A stretch of 64,000 bases of DNA from Achromobacter xylosoxidans. GTDB lineage: Bacteria > Pseudomonadota > Gammaproteobacteria > Burkholderiales > Burkholderiaceae_B. A program made the translations under genes and the position numbers. Shown piece after piece: positions 54,722-63,895 of the stretch. The notes under the pieces are model-generated. The model worked only from the letters and a program-made list of their open reading frames with translations. It did no database searches and had not been told where the DNA came from. Every line of letters starts with the position of its first letter. The stretch's first letter is position 1. The DNA lies in contig NZ_CP061008.1 of assembly GCF_014490035.1 (NCBI RefSeq), positions 62,001-126,000 of the forward strand, in the 5' to 3' direction.

Positions 54722-55593
54722 TGATAGTGCGTCCTGCGGTCCAGCCAGCGGAACTTGACCAGCGCGGTCAGCGCCAGCACCACCAGCAACACGACGGTCA
54801 GCGTGGCGGCGTAAGCCGTGTCCCAGAAACTGAAACCCACCTGGTAGATGTAGTACAGCAACAGCGTGCTGGCGTTATCCGGCCCGCCGCGCGTCATGAC
54901 CACTACGTGGTCCACCAGCCGGAACGCGTTGATCAGGGCATTGATCAGCACGAAGAGCGTGGTGGGCATGAGCAGCGGCCACAGGATGCGGCGGAAGTAC
55001 TGCCAGCGCGATGCGCCTTCCAGCATCGCGGCCTCGCGCAGCGACGGCGATACCGTCTGCAGGGCGGCCAGGTAGAAGATCATGAAGAAGCCGGCTTCCT
55101 TCCAGACCGTCACCAGCATCAGCGCGGGCAGCGCGGTCTCGCGGTTGCCCAGCCAGTTGGGGCCCGTAGCGCCGAACAGCTGCATCACCTGGGCGATCAG
55201 GCCGTATTGCGGCGTGTAGAAGAACAGCCAGATGTTGGCCACCGCCACCATGGGCAGCACCGTCGGCGTGAAGTAGGCCATGCGCAGGAAGCCGCGCCCG
55301 CTCAGGTTGCGGTTGACCCACAGCGCCATGACCAGCGCGATGCCGATGGACGTGGGAATGGTCCCCAGCGCAAACCACAGGTTGTTCCACAGCGACTGCC
55401 AGAACACCGGGTCGTCGCGCATGACGGCGTAGTTGTCCAGCCCCACGAAGCGCGCGGGGCGCGCGCCCTTGGGGGTGGAGAAAAAGCTGTGCCATAGCGT
55501 CGCCACCGCCGGGTAGTGCGTGAAGGCGGCGAGCAGCACGAGGGCTGGCAGCAACAGCAGCCAGCCGTACAGCGCGTTTAAAGAGCGGCTCAT
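54718..55593 (-). CDS. ugpA: ABC transporter permease, UgpA-like
   Basis: 291 residues, MalF/UgpA type with six membrane segments. EAA loop SLREAAMLEGASRWQYFRRILWPLLMPT, and the characteristic start YGWLLLLPALVLLAAFTHYPAVATLWHSFF. Overlaps ugpE by four bases and follows the binding protein gene by 13. Confidence 0.85.
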   Translation of the reverse strand: MSRSLNALYGWLLLLPALVLLAAFTHYPAVATLWHSFFSTPKGARPARFVGLDNYAVMRDDPVFWQSLWNNLWFALGTIPTSIGIALVMALWVNRNLSGRGFLRMAYFTPTVLPMVAVANIWLFFYTPQYGLIAQVMQLFGATGPNWLGNRETALPALMLVTVWKEAGFFMIFYLAALQTVSPSLREAAMLEGASRWQYFRRILWPLLMPTTLFVLINALINAFRLVDHVVVMTRGGPDNASTLLLYYIYQVGFSFWDTAYAATLTVVLLVVLALTALVKFRWLDRRTHYQ

Positions 55594-55606
55594 CGTGCTT
55601 GTCGGT

Positions 55607-56902
55607 TTACTTGTAGGGACGCAGTATGCGGTCGGCCTCGCGTTGCGCGTCGGTCAGGGCCTGCTGCGGCGTCTTGGAGCCCGTCAGGGCGGCTTGCAGG
55701 GCGTCGTTCAGGGTCTTGGTGACACGCTGGTTCTCATGCGTGGAGAACTCGGCCACGCTGACTTCCAGCTGGTCGCGCGCGACCGCGGCGGCCGGCACTT
55801 CCTGCGCGTACTTCTTCATCTTTTCGGTCTGCCAGGCGGCCGGGGTCACGGCCACGTAGCCCGTGGCGATGCTCCAGTCGGCGGCGCGCTCGGGCGTGGT
55901 GACCCATTGCGCGAACTTCAGCGCGGCCTGCTGCTGCGCCGGCGTGCCGCTCTTGAAGATGTAGAAGTTGCCGCCGCCGGTCGGGCTGCCGCCGCGCTTT
56001 TGCTGCGGCATCATGGCCACGCCGAACGGGAAGTCGGCGTTCTTGCGGATGTTGGTCAGGTTGCCCGTCGTGGTCCAGACCATGGCGGCCTTCTTTTCCA
56101 GGAAGTCCTTGGGCGTGGTGCCCCAGTCGATGGTGCCGGTCGGCATGATCTTGTGCTTGGCCGACAGGTCGTGCCAGAACTGCGCGGCTTCCACCACCGC
56201 AGGCTTGTCCAGATAGACCTCGTTGCCGGCCTCGTTCATCAGGATCGCGCCATTGGGCGTGGTCAGCGCCTGGAACAGCCAGTAGGCGAACGCGCCGCCC
56301 GAGGGGATCTCGATGCCCCACTGCGTGGTGTTGCCGGAGGCGTCCTGCTTGGTCAGCTTCTTGCCGTACTCGACCAGTTCGGCCCAGGTCGCCGGCGCGC
56401 GCTCGGGATCCAGCCCCGCGGCCTTGAACAGGTCCTTGTTGTAGTACATGACGATGGTCGAACGCTGGAACGGCACGCCCCAGGTATGGCCGCCGGTGCG
56501 GCTGTTCTGCATGAAGGCGTCATAGAAACCGCCCAGCCACTTCTTGTCGGCGTCGCTCTTGGCCAGGCTGTCGATCGGCACAATGGCGTCTTCGTCGATC
56601 AGCGTGAACATGTCGGTGGACAGCAACACCGCCAGCTGCGGCGGGGTGCCGCCCTTGAGCGCGGTCAGCGCCTTGGCGATGGAGTCCTGGTAGGAGCCCG
56701 CGTAGATCGGCTTGATCTTGATGTCGGGATTTTCCTTCTGGAAATCCGCCACCATGTCGTCGACGATCTTGGTGATGGGGCCGCCGACCGCGACGGGGTA
56801 ATAGAACTCCACCTCGACGGGCTTGTTCTGCGCTTGCGCAGGCAGCGACAGGCAGGCGGCGGCCAGGCTGGCGGCCAGGGTTTTCAGTACGATGCGACGC
56901 AT
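55607..56902 (-). CDS. ugpB: Extracellular solute-binding protein, UgpB-like
   Basis: 431 residues, type 1 cluster B receptor. Signal peptide to AQA, then VEVEFYYPVAVGGPITKIVDDMVADFQKENPDIKIKPIYAGSYQDSIAKALTALKGGTPPQLAVLLSTDMFTLIDED, which is close to glycerol-3-phosphate binding UgpB (the GSYQDSxxKA and the TDMF region). Captures the ligand in the periplasm for UgpAE. Preceded by the ATPase gene with a 27-base gap. Confidence 0.87.
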   Translation of the reverse strand: MRRIVLKTLAASLAAACLSLPAQAQNKPVEVEFYYPVAVGGPITKIVDDMVADFQKENPDIKIKPIYAGSYQDSIAKALTALKGGTPPQLAVLLSTDMFTLIDEDAIVPIDSLAKSDADKKWLGGFYDAFMQNSRTGGHTWGVPFQRSTIVMYYNKDLFKAAGLDPERAPATWAELVEYGKKLTKQDASGNTTQWGIEIPSGGAFAYWLFQALTTPNGAILMNEAGNEVYLDKPAVVEAAQFWHDLSAKHKIMPTGTIDWGTTPKDFLEKKAAMVWTTTGNLTNIRKNADFPFGVAMMPQQKRGGSPTGGGNFYIFKSGTPAQQQAALKFAQWVTTPERAADWSIATGYVAVTPAAWQTEKMKKYAQEVPAAAVARDQLEVSVAEFSTHENQRVTKTLNDALQAALTGSKTPQQALTDAQREADRILRPYK

Positions 56903-56929
56903 GTTGTTTTCCTTTCCTGTGTACGGGCC

Positions 56930-57985
56930 CTAGCGGCCAGCGGAGTTGATGACCGCCGAATCGGCGGCAAAGAAGTGCTGCTGGCCGTCCTCCCAGGACA
57001 GGCCCAGTGTTTCGCCTGCGCCGGCGCGCAGATGGCCGCCCACGCGCACGGCCACGCCGCTGGTGTCGCCCACGCGGCAGACCACGATGGAATCCGCGCC
57101 GAAGTACTCCACGCTTTCCACGGTGGCGGGAACGCCGTCGGCGTCGATGCGGATGTGTTCGGGACGCACGCCCAGCTTCACGGCGCCCGCGGGGGCGCCG
57201 GCGATGGCGCGGCTCTGCGTGCCGGCGATGACGGTGGCGCCCTGCGCGGAGGTCAGGCCGATCAGGTTCATGGGCGGCGTGCCGATGAAGCGCGCCGCGA
57301 ATTCGGTGGTGGGACGCGCGTACAGGCCGTCGGGCGTGTCGTGCTGTTCAATCTTGCCGCCGCGCAGCAGCACCACCTGGTCGGCCATGCTCATGGCCTC
57401 GGTCTGGTCGTGCGTCACGTAGACCATGGTGATGCCCAGGTCCTGCTGCAAGGCGCGGATCTCGCGGCGCATTTCATGGCGCAGCTGCGCGTCCAGGTTG
57501 GACAGCGGTTCGTCCATCAGGCACACCGGCGCTTCGGAAATCACGGCGCGGCCCAGCGCCACGCGCTGTTGCTGGCCGCCCGACAATTGCGAGGGCTTGC
57601 GGTCCAGCAGATGGTTCAGGCCCAGCAGGCCCGCCACGCGTTGCAGGCGGCGGTCATAGTCGCGCGCGGGCTCCTTGCGCACCTTGAGGCCGAACAGGAT
57701 GTTCTCGCGCACGGACAGGTGCGGAAACAGGGCATACGACTGGAACACCATCGAGATGCGGCGCTTGGCGGGCGGCAGCTGGGTGACGTCGCGGTCGCCG
57801 ATGTGGATGGTGCCGGAGGTGGGCGTGTCCAGCCCGGCAATCATGCGCAGCGTGGTGGACTTGCCGCAGCCGGACGGCCCCAGCAGGACCGTGAAGCTGC
57901 CGGCGGGAACCGTGAAGCTCACGCCATGGATGGCGGCAGCGTTGCCGTACTGTTTGGTGAGGTTATCCAGGACGATGGATGACAT
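56930..57985 (-). CDS. ugpC: ABC transporter ATPase, UgpC/MalK-like
   Basis: 351 residues. Walker A GPSGCGKST (36-44), Q-loop VFQSYALFPH, signature LSGGQQQRVALGRA, Walker B CLMDEPLSNLD, His-loop VYVTHDQ, and a C-terminal TOBE domain (GVRPEHIRIDADGVPATVESVEYFGADSIV). Energises UgpAE. A LacI-type palindrome stands 46-59 bases upstream of its start, in the 120-base gap after the phosphodiesterase gene. Confidence 0.88.
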   Translation of the reverse strand: MSSIVLDNLTKQYGNAAAIHGVSFTVPAGSFTVLLGPSGCGKSTTLRMIAGLDTPTSGTIHIGDRDVTQLPPAKRRISMVFQSYALFPHLSVRENILFGLKVRKEPARDYDRRLQRVAGLLGLNHLLDRKPSQLSGGQQQRVALGRAVISEAPVCLMDEPLSNLDAQLRHEMRREIRALQQDLGITMVYVTHDQTEAMSMADQVVLLRGGKIEQHDTPDGLYARPTTEFAARFIGTPPMNLIGLTSAQGATVIAGTQSRAIAGAPAGAVKLGVRPEHIRIDADGVPATVESVEYFGADSIVVCRVGDTSGVAVRVGGHLRAGAGETLGLSWEDGQQHFFAADSAVINSAGR

Positions 57986-58030
57986 GCTGTCTCGAAGATC
58001 TAATAGTTAGATCCGCATTGTTGCCTGTTA

Positions 58031-58044
58031 TGAAAACCTTTTCA
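58031..58044. promoter_or_regulatory. LacI-type operator upstream of ugpC
   Basis: TGAAAACCTTTTCA: half-sites TGAAAA and TTTTCA are complementary around CC. Resembles the site in front of the lacI-type gene. Confidence 0.65.
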
Positions 58045-58105
58045 TTGTGCAGCGCAAACATGACGGATGTATGGCAGGACAAACTTTCGTAGTCTAGCGT
58101 CGGCC

Positions 58106-58903
58106 TCAGCCGAAGGGGTATGGGCCGGGGTATTCCCCAATGACTGCGTGATGCGTGACCAGGTTCTTCCCTTGCCACCAGTGCAGCTGGTAGCCCGGCG
58201 GTTCCATGATGTATTGCAGCGTCGGCCGCGGCCCCAACTCCATTGCGAGCTGGTGCGCGGTGCCCGGACAGGTGGACGCGATGGTGCCGCCGAAACGCTG
58301 GAAGATCGTGCGGTGCAGGTGGCCGCAAAGCACGCGCTCCACATTGGGAAAGCGCGCCACGATGCGTTCGAGCTCGGGGGCGCCAGCCAGCAGGCCGATG
58401 GCGTCCATGTGCTCGATGCCCGTCAGGAAAGGCGGATGGTGCATCAGGACCAGCGTGGGCCGCTCGGGCTGTTCGGCCAGGCGCGTGGCCAGCCAGTCCA
58501 GGCGGTCCTGGCAGAGTTCGCCATGGCTCTTCATGGGTACCACCGTGTCCAGCGCCAGCATGCGCAGCGGATAGGTCTCGATGGCGTACTGGATGAAGGG
58601 GCTCTCGCCTTGCAGATAGGCGTGGTCCGGGAAGGCCGCGCGCAGCTGGGCGCGGTCGTCGTGGTTGCCGGGCAGCAGGAAGTACGGAATTTCCAACGCC
58701 TGCAGGTGTTCGCGCAGCACTTGATATTCGTGCGGGCGGCCCAGGTCGGTCAGGTCGCCCGTGATCAGCACGCAATCGGGGCGCGGGGTCAGGGCATTGA
58801 GCGCGCGCACCGCGGGCGCCAGGAACGCCGCCGGATCGATGATGCCGTAGGCCTTGTCGCCCGGAGTGCGCATGTGCAGGTCGGTGATTTGTGCGATGAG
58901 CAT
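58106..58903 (-). CDS. GpdQ-like metallophosphodiesterase
   Basis: 265 residues, calcineurin-like metallophosphoesterase. Dinuclear-site motifs ITDLHM (D8, H10), TGDLTDLG, LPGNHDDR, LMHHPPF and LCGHLHR; the length and pattern are those of glycerophosphodiesterase GpdQ and cAMP phosphodiesterases. Set between a LacI regulator and a ugp-type importer, it most likely splits imported glycerophosphodiesters into glycerol-3-phosphate and an alcohol. No signal peptide, so cytoplasmic. It lies 39 bases downstream of the regulator. Confidence 0.87.
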   Translation of the reverse strand: MLIAQITDLHMRTPGDKAYGIIDPAAFLAPAVRALNALTPRPDCVLITGDLTDLGRPHEYQVLREHLQALEIPYFLLPGNHDDRAQLRAAFPDHAYLQGESPFIQYAIETYPLRMLALDTVVPMKSHGELCQDRLDWLATRLAEQPERPTLVLMHHPPFLTGIEHMDAIGLLAGAPELERIVARFPNVERVLCGHLHRTIFQRFGGTIASTCPGTAHQLAMELGPRPTLQYIMEPPGYQLHWWQGKNLVTHHAVIGEYPGPYPFG

Positions 58904-58942
58904 GACGCGTATGCAGAAGAATGGTTGTTGTAGAGAGAGGCC

Positions 58943-59956
58943 TCAGCGGCGCACCGGCGCGGCGGTGCCGCCGACGACGATGCAATGCGGCAGGCGGTCC
59001 GAATGCGGCGCTTGGCCCTGGATCTGCGCCAGCAGGTTCGAGCAGGCCGTTTCGCCGATGCCGTCGCTGGGCTGGGCCACGGTGGTCAGGGGCGGCGTCA
59101 GCAAGGCGCCAAAGCGCATGCCGTCGAAGCCGCATACCGAGATGTCGGCGGGCACCGACAGGCCCAGGCCCACCAGGTCCGCGATCACGGCGGTGGCCAG
59201 CAGATCGTTGGAACAGAACAAGGCGGTGGGCGCCTGCTTGCCGCGCAGCGCCGCTTTCAGGGCGTCGAGGTCGCTGCCCGTGTGCGAGCTCATGGAGATG
59301 TGCTGGATGGCGTCCAGGCCCAGGCGTTTGGCGCAGGCGCGCGCGCCCGTCAGCCGGCGGCGGGCGCGGTCCGATGCGGTCAAGGGGCCCGTGACCAGCG
59401 CAATGCGCCGATGGCCCAGCGCGGCCAGATGCGCCACCATGTCGCTGGCGGCGGCGCGATTGTCGACCGATGCGAAGGGATGGGCGCCAGATTCGTTGTA
59501 GACGAGCACGTAAGGAATGTCGGCATGGTCCAGGTCGTCCAGCGTGGCGCTCTTGGCGGCGTCGGCGACCGTCAGGATCAGGCCGTCGACCTGATGGTCC
59601 ATCAGGCCCTGGACCGCGGCGGATTCCACCGCGGGATCGTAGCCGGTGGCGGTCAGCATGACGCTGTAGCCCGATTCCCGCGCGCGCCGCTCCGCGCCTT
59701 CGAAGCATTCGGCGAAGACTGGGTTGGACAGCGTGGGCAGTATCAGGCCGATGGTGCGCGTGCTGCCGGAACGCAGGCTGCGGCCCACGCGGTTAGGCCG
59801 GAAGCCGGCCCGCTTGGCGACATTGCGGATATGCGCGAGCGTGTCCGGATGCACGATCTCGGGCTGGTTGAACGCGCGCGAAACCGTCGCCGGGGACACC
59901 CCGGCCTTGCGGGCCACTTCAATGATGGAAAAGCGGGGCGACGAGCGCGAGGCCAT
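58943..59956 (-). CDS. LacI-family regulator of the ugp/phosphodiesterase cluster
   Basis: 337 residues. LacI HTH (FSIIEVARKAGVSPATVSRAFNQPE) with hinge RPNRVGRSLRSGSTRTIGLILPTLSNPVFAECFEGAERRARESGY, and a periplasmic-binding-like effector domain. First gene of the cluster, same strand. A TGAAAACGATTTCA palindrome lies 24 bases upstream of its start and a similar one precedes ugpC, so autoregulation and control of the importer are likely. The inducer is unknown. In most bacteria ugp is under PhoB, so LacI control is a variation. Confidence 0.9.
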   Translation of the reverse strand: MASRSSPRFSIIEVARKAGVSPATVSRAFNQPEIVHPDTLAHIRNVAKRAGFRPNRVGRSLRSGSTRTIGLILPTLSNPVFAECFEGAERRARESGYSVMLTATGYDPAVESAAVQGLMDHQVDGLILTVADAAKSATLDDLDHADIPYVLVYNESGAHPFASVDNRAAASDMVAHLAALGHRRIALVTGPLTASDRARRRLTGARACAKRLGLDAIQHISMSSHTGSDLDALKAALRGKQAPTALFCSNDLLATAVIADLVGLGLSVPADISVCGFDGMRFGALLTPPLTTVAQPSDGIGETACSNLLAQIQGQAPHSDRLPHCIVVGGTAAPVRR

Positions 59957-59979
59957 GGCGGGATTGCTGCCGGGATTCG

Positions 59980-59993
59980 TGAAAACGATTTCA
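59980..59993. promoter_or_regulatory. LacI-type operator upstream of the lacI-like gene
   Basis: TGAAAACGATTTCA, an imperfect palindrome with the CG centre typical of LacI-family sites. Confidence 0.7.
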
Positions 59994-60013
59994 TCTTACT
60001 CGACAAATATGAC

Positions 60014-60065
60014 CTTTGTGTTGCACGGGTTTGCGCTATGCTGATGCCGACGCAACAACACAAAG
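60014..60065. repeat. 10-bp inverted repeat in the lacI/amidase gap
   Basis: CTTTGTGTTG (60014-60023) and CAACACAAAG (60056-60065) are exact complements, 32 bases apart, in the 312-base divergent gap. The rest of the gap shows no gene. Confidence 0.55.
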
Positions 60066-60268
60066 CCAAGGCGCGGCGCGCAATTTCCAGGGAAAAATCA
60101 GACTTTCTTGGGTATTTCCTAATTGACGCAAGGCGCACAATGGTTGGGATTGGTCCACTTGAACGTCGCGGCAGAAAACCGCGCGGCATGGCGGATCCTC
60201 GGTCAAGGGGACCGGGTGCGTAGTTGAGCCGCCGCGCGTAGCGCGGCGCCGGTAAAGAGGAAAGGACC

Positions 60269-61597
60269 ATGTCTACTGCCTTGAACAGACTTGGCGCGCT
60301 GGAAGCCGCGCGCAAGCTGCAACGGCGCGAATTGACCGCAGAGCAATTGGTGCGCGCCTGCTTCGCGCGCATTGAACAACGCGAAAGCACCATCCATGCC
60401 TGGACCGCGTTGCAAAAGCAGGCTGCGCTGGAGCGTGCGCAGGAGCTGGACCGCGGCGCGCTGCGCGGCGTGCTGCACGGCCTGCCCATGGGCGTGAAGG
60501 ACCTGTTCGACACGGTCGACCTGCCCACGCGCTACGGCTCGCCCATCTACGAACGCCACCTTCCGGGCCTGGACGCGGCCTCGGTGGCGCTGTGCCGGGG
60601 CGCGGGCGCGATCGTCGTCGGCAAGACCGTGACCACTGAATTCGCCACTTATCTGGCAGGCCCCACGCGCAATCCTCGCAACGAAGCCTACTCGCCGGGC
60701 GGCTCGTCCAGCGGCTCGGCTGCGGCGGTGGCCGACGACATGGTGCCCTTCGCCTTGGGCACGCAGACCGCGGCTTCCATCATCCGCCCCGCTTCCTATT
60801 GCGGCATCGTGGGCTTCAAGCCCACCTTTGGCAGCATTTCACGCGCGGGCGTCAAAAGCCTGGCGGAGTCCCTGGACACCATCGGCGGTTTCGCGCGCTC
60901 GGTGCCGGACGTGGCGCTGTTTGCTTCCGTGCTGATGCGCGATCCGCGCATGCTCGATCTGGCCTATGACGGCAAGCCGCGTATCGGCATGTACCGCAGC
61001 CTGCAATGGCGGCATGCGCTGCCCGAAACCAAAGAAGCCTACGCGCAGGCCGCGGCCATTCTGTCGCGCGCAGGCGCCGTGGTCGAAGAATTGCCGCTGC
61101 CGCCAGAGCATTGCGTGCTGGTGCAGCTGCATTCGGACATCATGGCGTTTGAAGCTTCGCAGGCATTGGCCTACGAGCGCCTGGAGCATGCGGCGCAGCT
61201 CAGCCCGAAGATCCAGGCCATCCTGGAAGCGGGCTCGCGCATTACCGCTGAAGAACATCAGAAGAACCTGATGCGCGTCGCCGAGTCGCGCGCGCGCGTG
61301 GACACGTGGTTCGACAAATACGATGTGCTGCTCGCGCCCAGCGCCAGCGGCGAGGCGCCGTTCGCGGACCTGGGGACGGGGGATCCGCAGTTCTCGCGCG
61401 CGTGGACGGTATTCGGCCATCCTACCCTCAGCCTGCCCTTCGCTACCGGCCCGCAGGGCTTGCCCGTGGGGCTGCAGCTGGTCGGTGCGCGCTATAGCGA
61501 CCATCGCACGCTGGCGATGGCGCAGTGGGTTCATCAGCGGCTGTTGGCCGCCACTGCGCCGGATATCGGCGCGGCCGACATCTGGCCGCGCGGATAA
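60269..61597 (+). CDS. Amidase (amidase-signature family)
   Basis: 442 residues from ATG 60269, with AAAGAGGAAAGG upstream. Ser-cisSer-Lys enzyme: Lys in LPMGVKDLFDT, cis-Ser in SPGGSSSGSAAAVADDMVPFALGTQTAASIIRPASYCG with the nucleophile Ser in the GTQTAAS turn (usual form GTDTGGS). Hydrolyses an amide to acid and ammonia; substrate unknown. Divergent from the LacI gene, followed by a strong terminator. Confidence 0.92.
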   Translation: MSTALNRLGALEAARKLQRRELTAEQLVRACFARIEQRESTIHAWTALQKQAALERAQELDRGALRGVLHGLPMGVKDLFDTVDLPTRYGSPIYERHLPGLDAASVALCRGAGAIVVGKTVTTEFATYLAGPTRNPRNEAYSPGGSSSGSAAAVADDMVPFALGTQTAASIIRPASYCGIVGFKPTFGSISRAGVKSLAESLDTIGGFARSVPDVALFASVLMRDPRMLDLAYDGKPRIGMYRSLQWRHALPETKEAYAQAAAILSRAGAVVEELPLPPEHCVLVQLHSDIMAFEASQALAYERLEHAAQLSPKIQAILEAGSRITAEEHQKNLMRVAESRARVDTWFDKYDVLLAPSASGEAPFADLGTGDPQFSRAWTVFGHPTLSLPFATGPQGLPVGLQLVGARYSDHRTLAMAQWVHQRLLAATAPDIGAADIWPRG

Positions 61598-61615
61598 GCG
61601 CGGCGCGCGCTCAAA

Positions 61616-61648
61616 GAAAAAGCCAGCCCGATAAGGCTGGCTTTTTTT
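61616..61648. terminator. Bidirectional terminator amidase / leuA
   Basis: AGCCAGCC (61621-61628) pairs with GGCTGGCT (61635-61642); A-rich before and T7 after. Serves the convergent amidase and leuA genes. Confidence 0.93.
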
Positions 61649-61663
61649 ACGCCGGATTGCGGA

Positions 61664-63376
61664 TCACGCGGTTTCGGCGGTTTCTTGCTCGGTTGCGGTC
61701 ACGGCGCCGGCATTGATGTGGCGGTTGACGGCGCTCAGCACGGCCTGGAACGAAGCCGTCACGATGTCGCGGTCGATACCCACGCCGAAGCCCGTGCTGG
61801 ATTCGCCGACGCGCAGTTCGACATACGAAGCGGCGCGCGTGTCGGTGCCGGTGCCGATGGCGTGCTCGTGGTAGTCCATGATGCGAACGGGCACGTCCAG
61901 CGCGGCCACGAAGGCCGAGATGGCGCCGTCGCCCTTGCCCGTCACGATGCGGCGTTCGCCGTTGTATTCCAATTCGGCCTCGATGCTGAAATGCTGGCCT
62001 TCGCCGGCCGACGGATTGCCGTCGATGCGGTGGCGCACCAGCTTCCACGGCGACTTCTGCTCGAGGTACTCGCGGTTGAAGATCGTGTGCACGTCGTCGG
62101 CCGTGACTTCGCGGCCGGTCTCGTCGGTGACGCGCTGGATGGCGCGGCTGAATTCGATCTGCAGGCGGCGCGGCAACACCAGGCCGTGTTCCTGTTCGAG
62201 CAGGTAGGACACGCCGCCCTTGCCCGATTGGCTGTTCACGCGGATGACGGCGTCGTAGCTGCGGCCGAGGTCGGCCGGGTCGATCGGCAAGTAAGGCACT
62301 TCCCAGACGGCGTCGGCCTGCTGCTGGGCAAAGCCCTTCTTGATGGCGTCCTGGTGCGAGCCCGAGAACGCGGTGAAGACCAGGTCGCCCGCGTACGGGT
62401 GGCGCGGGTGGACCGGCAACTGGTTGCAGTACTCGGCGCAGCGGCGCACTTCGTCGATGTCCGAGAAGTCCAGGCCCGGATGCACGCCCTGCGTGTAAAG
62501 GTTCAACGCGAGCGTGACGAGGTCGACGTTGCCGGTGCGCTCGCCGCTGCCGAAGAGGCAGCCTTCGATGCGGTCGGCGCCGGCCATCACGGCGAATTCG
62601 GCCGCGGCCACGGCGGTGCCGCGGTCATTGTGCGGGTGCACGCTGAGCACGATGCTGTCGCGGCGCGCCAGGTTCTTGTGCATCCATTCGATCTGGTCGG
62701 CGTACAGATTGGGGCTGGTGGCCTCGATGGTGGCGGGCAGGTTCAGCACCATCTTGCACTCGGGCGTGGGCTGCCATACGTCGGCCACGGCGTTGGAGAC
62801 TTCCAATGCGAACTCGGGTTCGGTCGTGCTGAAGACTTCGGGCGAGTACTGGTAACGCCATTGCGTTTCCGGGTGCTGCGCCATGTACTGCTTCACCAGG
62901 CGCGTGCCGGTGGTGGCGATGTTCTTGATCTCGTCCTTGCTCATGTTGAACACGACCTTGCGGAACGCCGGGGCGCAGGCGTTGTACAGGTGGACGATGG
63001 CTTGCTTGGCGCCAGCAGCGGATTCCACCGTGCGGCTGATCAGGTCTTCGCGCGACTGGGTCAGCACGATGATGGTGACGTCGTCGGGAATGCGCTTCTC
63101 GTCGATGAGCTTGCGCACGAAATCGAAGTCGGTCTGCGAAGCGGACGGGAAGCCTACTTCGATTTCCTTGAAGCCGATCTTCACCAGCTGTTCGAAGAAG
63201 CGGAGCTTGCGCTCGACGCTCATCGGCTCGATCAGGGCCTGGTTGCCGTCACGCAGGTCGGTGCTCATCCAGATCGGCGCCTTGGTGATGCGGCGGCTGG
63301 GCCAGGTGCGTTCGGAAAAGTCGCGGGTAAAGGGCGCGAAGGGGACGTATTTGGTGGCGGGGTTGGCAAGCATCAT
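61664..63376 (-). CDS. leuA: 2-isopropylmalate synthase
   Basis: 570 residues, the longer LeuA form. Catalytic TIM barrel: [17 protein letters not shown] (metal-binding Asp), [57 protein letters not shown], and a C-terminal LeuA allosteric dimer domain that binds leucine (about 430-560, with [40 protein letters not shown]). Condenses acetyl-CoA with 2-oxoisovalerate as the first committed step of leucine synthesis. GAGGTG precedes the ATG. A structured leader with a candidate leader peptide lies upstream. Confidence 0.96.
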   Translation of the reverse strand: MMLANPATKYVPFAPFTRDFSERTWPSRRITKAPIWMSTDLRDGNQALIEPMSVERKLRFFEQLVKIGFKEIEVGFPSASQTDFDFVRKLIDEKRIPDDVTIIVLTQSREDLISRTVESAAGAKQAIVHLYNACAPAFRKVVFNMSKDEIKNIATTGTRLVKQYMAQHPETQWRYQYSPEVFSTTEPEFALEVSNAVADVWQPTPECKMVLNLPATIEATSPNLYADQIEWMHKNLARRDSIVLSVHPHNDRGTAVAAAEFAVMAGADRIEGCLFGSGERTGNVDLVTLALNLYTQGVHPGLDFSDIDEVRRCAEYCNQLPVHPRHPYAGDLVFTAFSGSHQDAIKKGFAQQQADAVWEVPYLPIDPADLGRSYDAVIRVNSQSGKGGVSYLLEQEHGLVLPRRLQIEFSRAIQRVTDETGREVTADDVHTIFNREYLEQKSPWKLVRHRIDGNPSAGEGQHFSIEAELEYNGERRIVTGKGDGAISAFVAALDVPVRIMDYHEHAIGTGTDTRAASYVELRVGESSTGFGVGIDRDIVTASFQAVLSAVNRHINAGAVTATEQETAETA

Positions 63377-63521
63377 TACTACACCTCGATCGGTTTCTTT
63401 TGAATCCCGGGAATGCTTCCCTAGGCGGCTACGCGACCGGATTGCGGTCTTGTGCCAGGAGTTGCCGTGATTGACCGGCAGGATTCAGAGATAAAAGGGG
63501 GAAATCGCGTGTGGCAAACGT

Positions 63522-63618
63522 GGTTGCCGAGCTACCACGGGGACACTAGGCCCGGCAACCGATCGGTAGGTATAGCGATAGCGCGTAGGAGGAGAAACGA
63601 GCGCGCAGGCCGGCAACC
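63522..63618 (-). promoter_or_regulatory. Candidate leucine attenuator of leuA
   Basis: On the minus strand, two copies of GGTTGCCGG (63618-63610 and 63560-63552) can each pair with a single CGGCAACC (63529-63522), so the two pairings exclude one another. CGTGGT/ACCACG gives another small stem at the same place. The leader peptide's CTA codons lie between copies one and two. This is the layout of ribosome-mediated attenuation; a classic T run after the final stem is weak (TTT). Confidence 0.5.
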
Positions 63619-63671
63619 GGAGCGTCGTAGCGTCCGGTGGCAATCGCGAAGGGGGTGCGGTTAGCGGCCAT
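63546..63671 (-). CDS. Candidate leuA leader peptide (41 residues)
   Basis: ATG 63671 to TAG 63548-63546. The peptide contains leucines 31, 33 and 35, all written with CTA, in the run A-L-S-L-Y-L-P-I. CTA is rare in this GC-rich genome, where CTG dominates, so three within five codons is notable. The stop falls just after the second copy of GGTTGCCGG. No good Shine-Dalgarno is visible before the ATG, which weakens the case. A 90-codon frame in another register overlaps but has no leucine run. Confidence 0.45.
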   Translation of the reverse strand: MAANRTPFAIATGRYDAPVAGLRARFSSYALSLYLPIGCRA

Positions 63672-63843
63672 AAGTTGCTAGTCGAACATATTTTCGCCAG
63701 AAGTGCAACTGAATACTCTTTTGTGATGGGGTGGAATACGGGCGCGTGACAACGCATTTTGCTGAAGAATATTCAGCCAAACGGGTTGGATGGGGCTGAG
63801 GGGCGCGCTATGTGGCTGGCCAAGCGTACGGCCGAAACAAAAA
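63672..63843. other. Region upstream of the leuA leader
   Basis: About 170 bases, locally AT-rich around 63681-63730 and a likely place for the leuA promoter. No gene recognised. Confidence 0.4.
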
Positions 63844-63865
63844 CAGGCCGCCTGTCGGCGGCCTG
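63836..63865 (-). terminator. Rho-independent terminator of the right-edge gene
   Basis: CAGGCCGCC (63844-63852) pairs with GGCGGCCTG (63857-63865) around TGTC; the minus strand then runs TTTTTGTTT. Confidence 0.9.
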
Positions 63866-63895
63866 CTATGGCATTGGAGGGAAGGAAGGACGGGC

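Noticed and set aside
61685..63403. 572-codon open frame on the plus strand
   Set aside because: Antisense shadow of leuA; composition (Val, Gly, His, Ala) is that of a complementary frame, and the leuA motifs on the other strand are decisive.
63485..63757. 90-codon minus-strand frame upstream of leuA
   Set aside because: No leucine run, Pro/Arg-rich, no ribosome-binding site, and it competes with the better leader-peptide candidate in another register.
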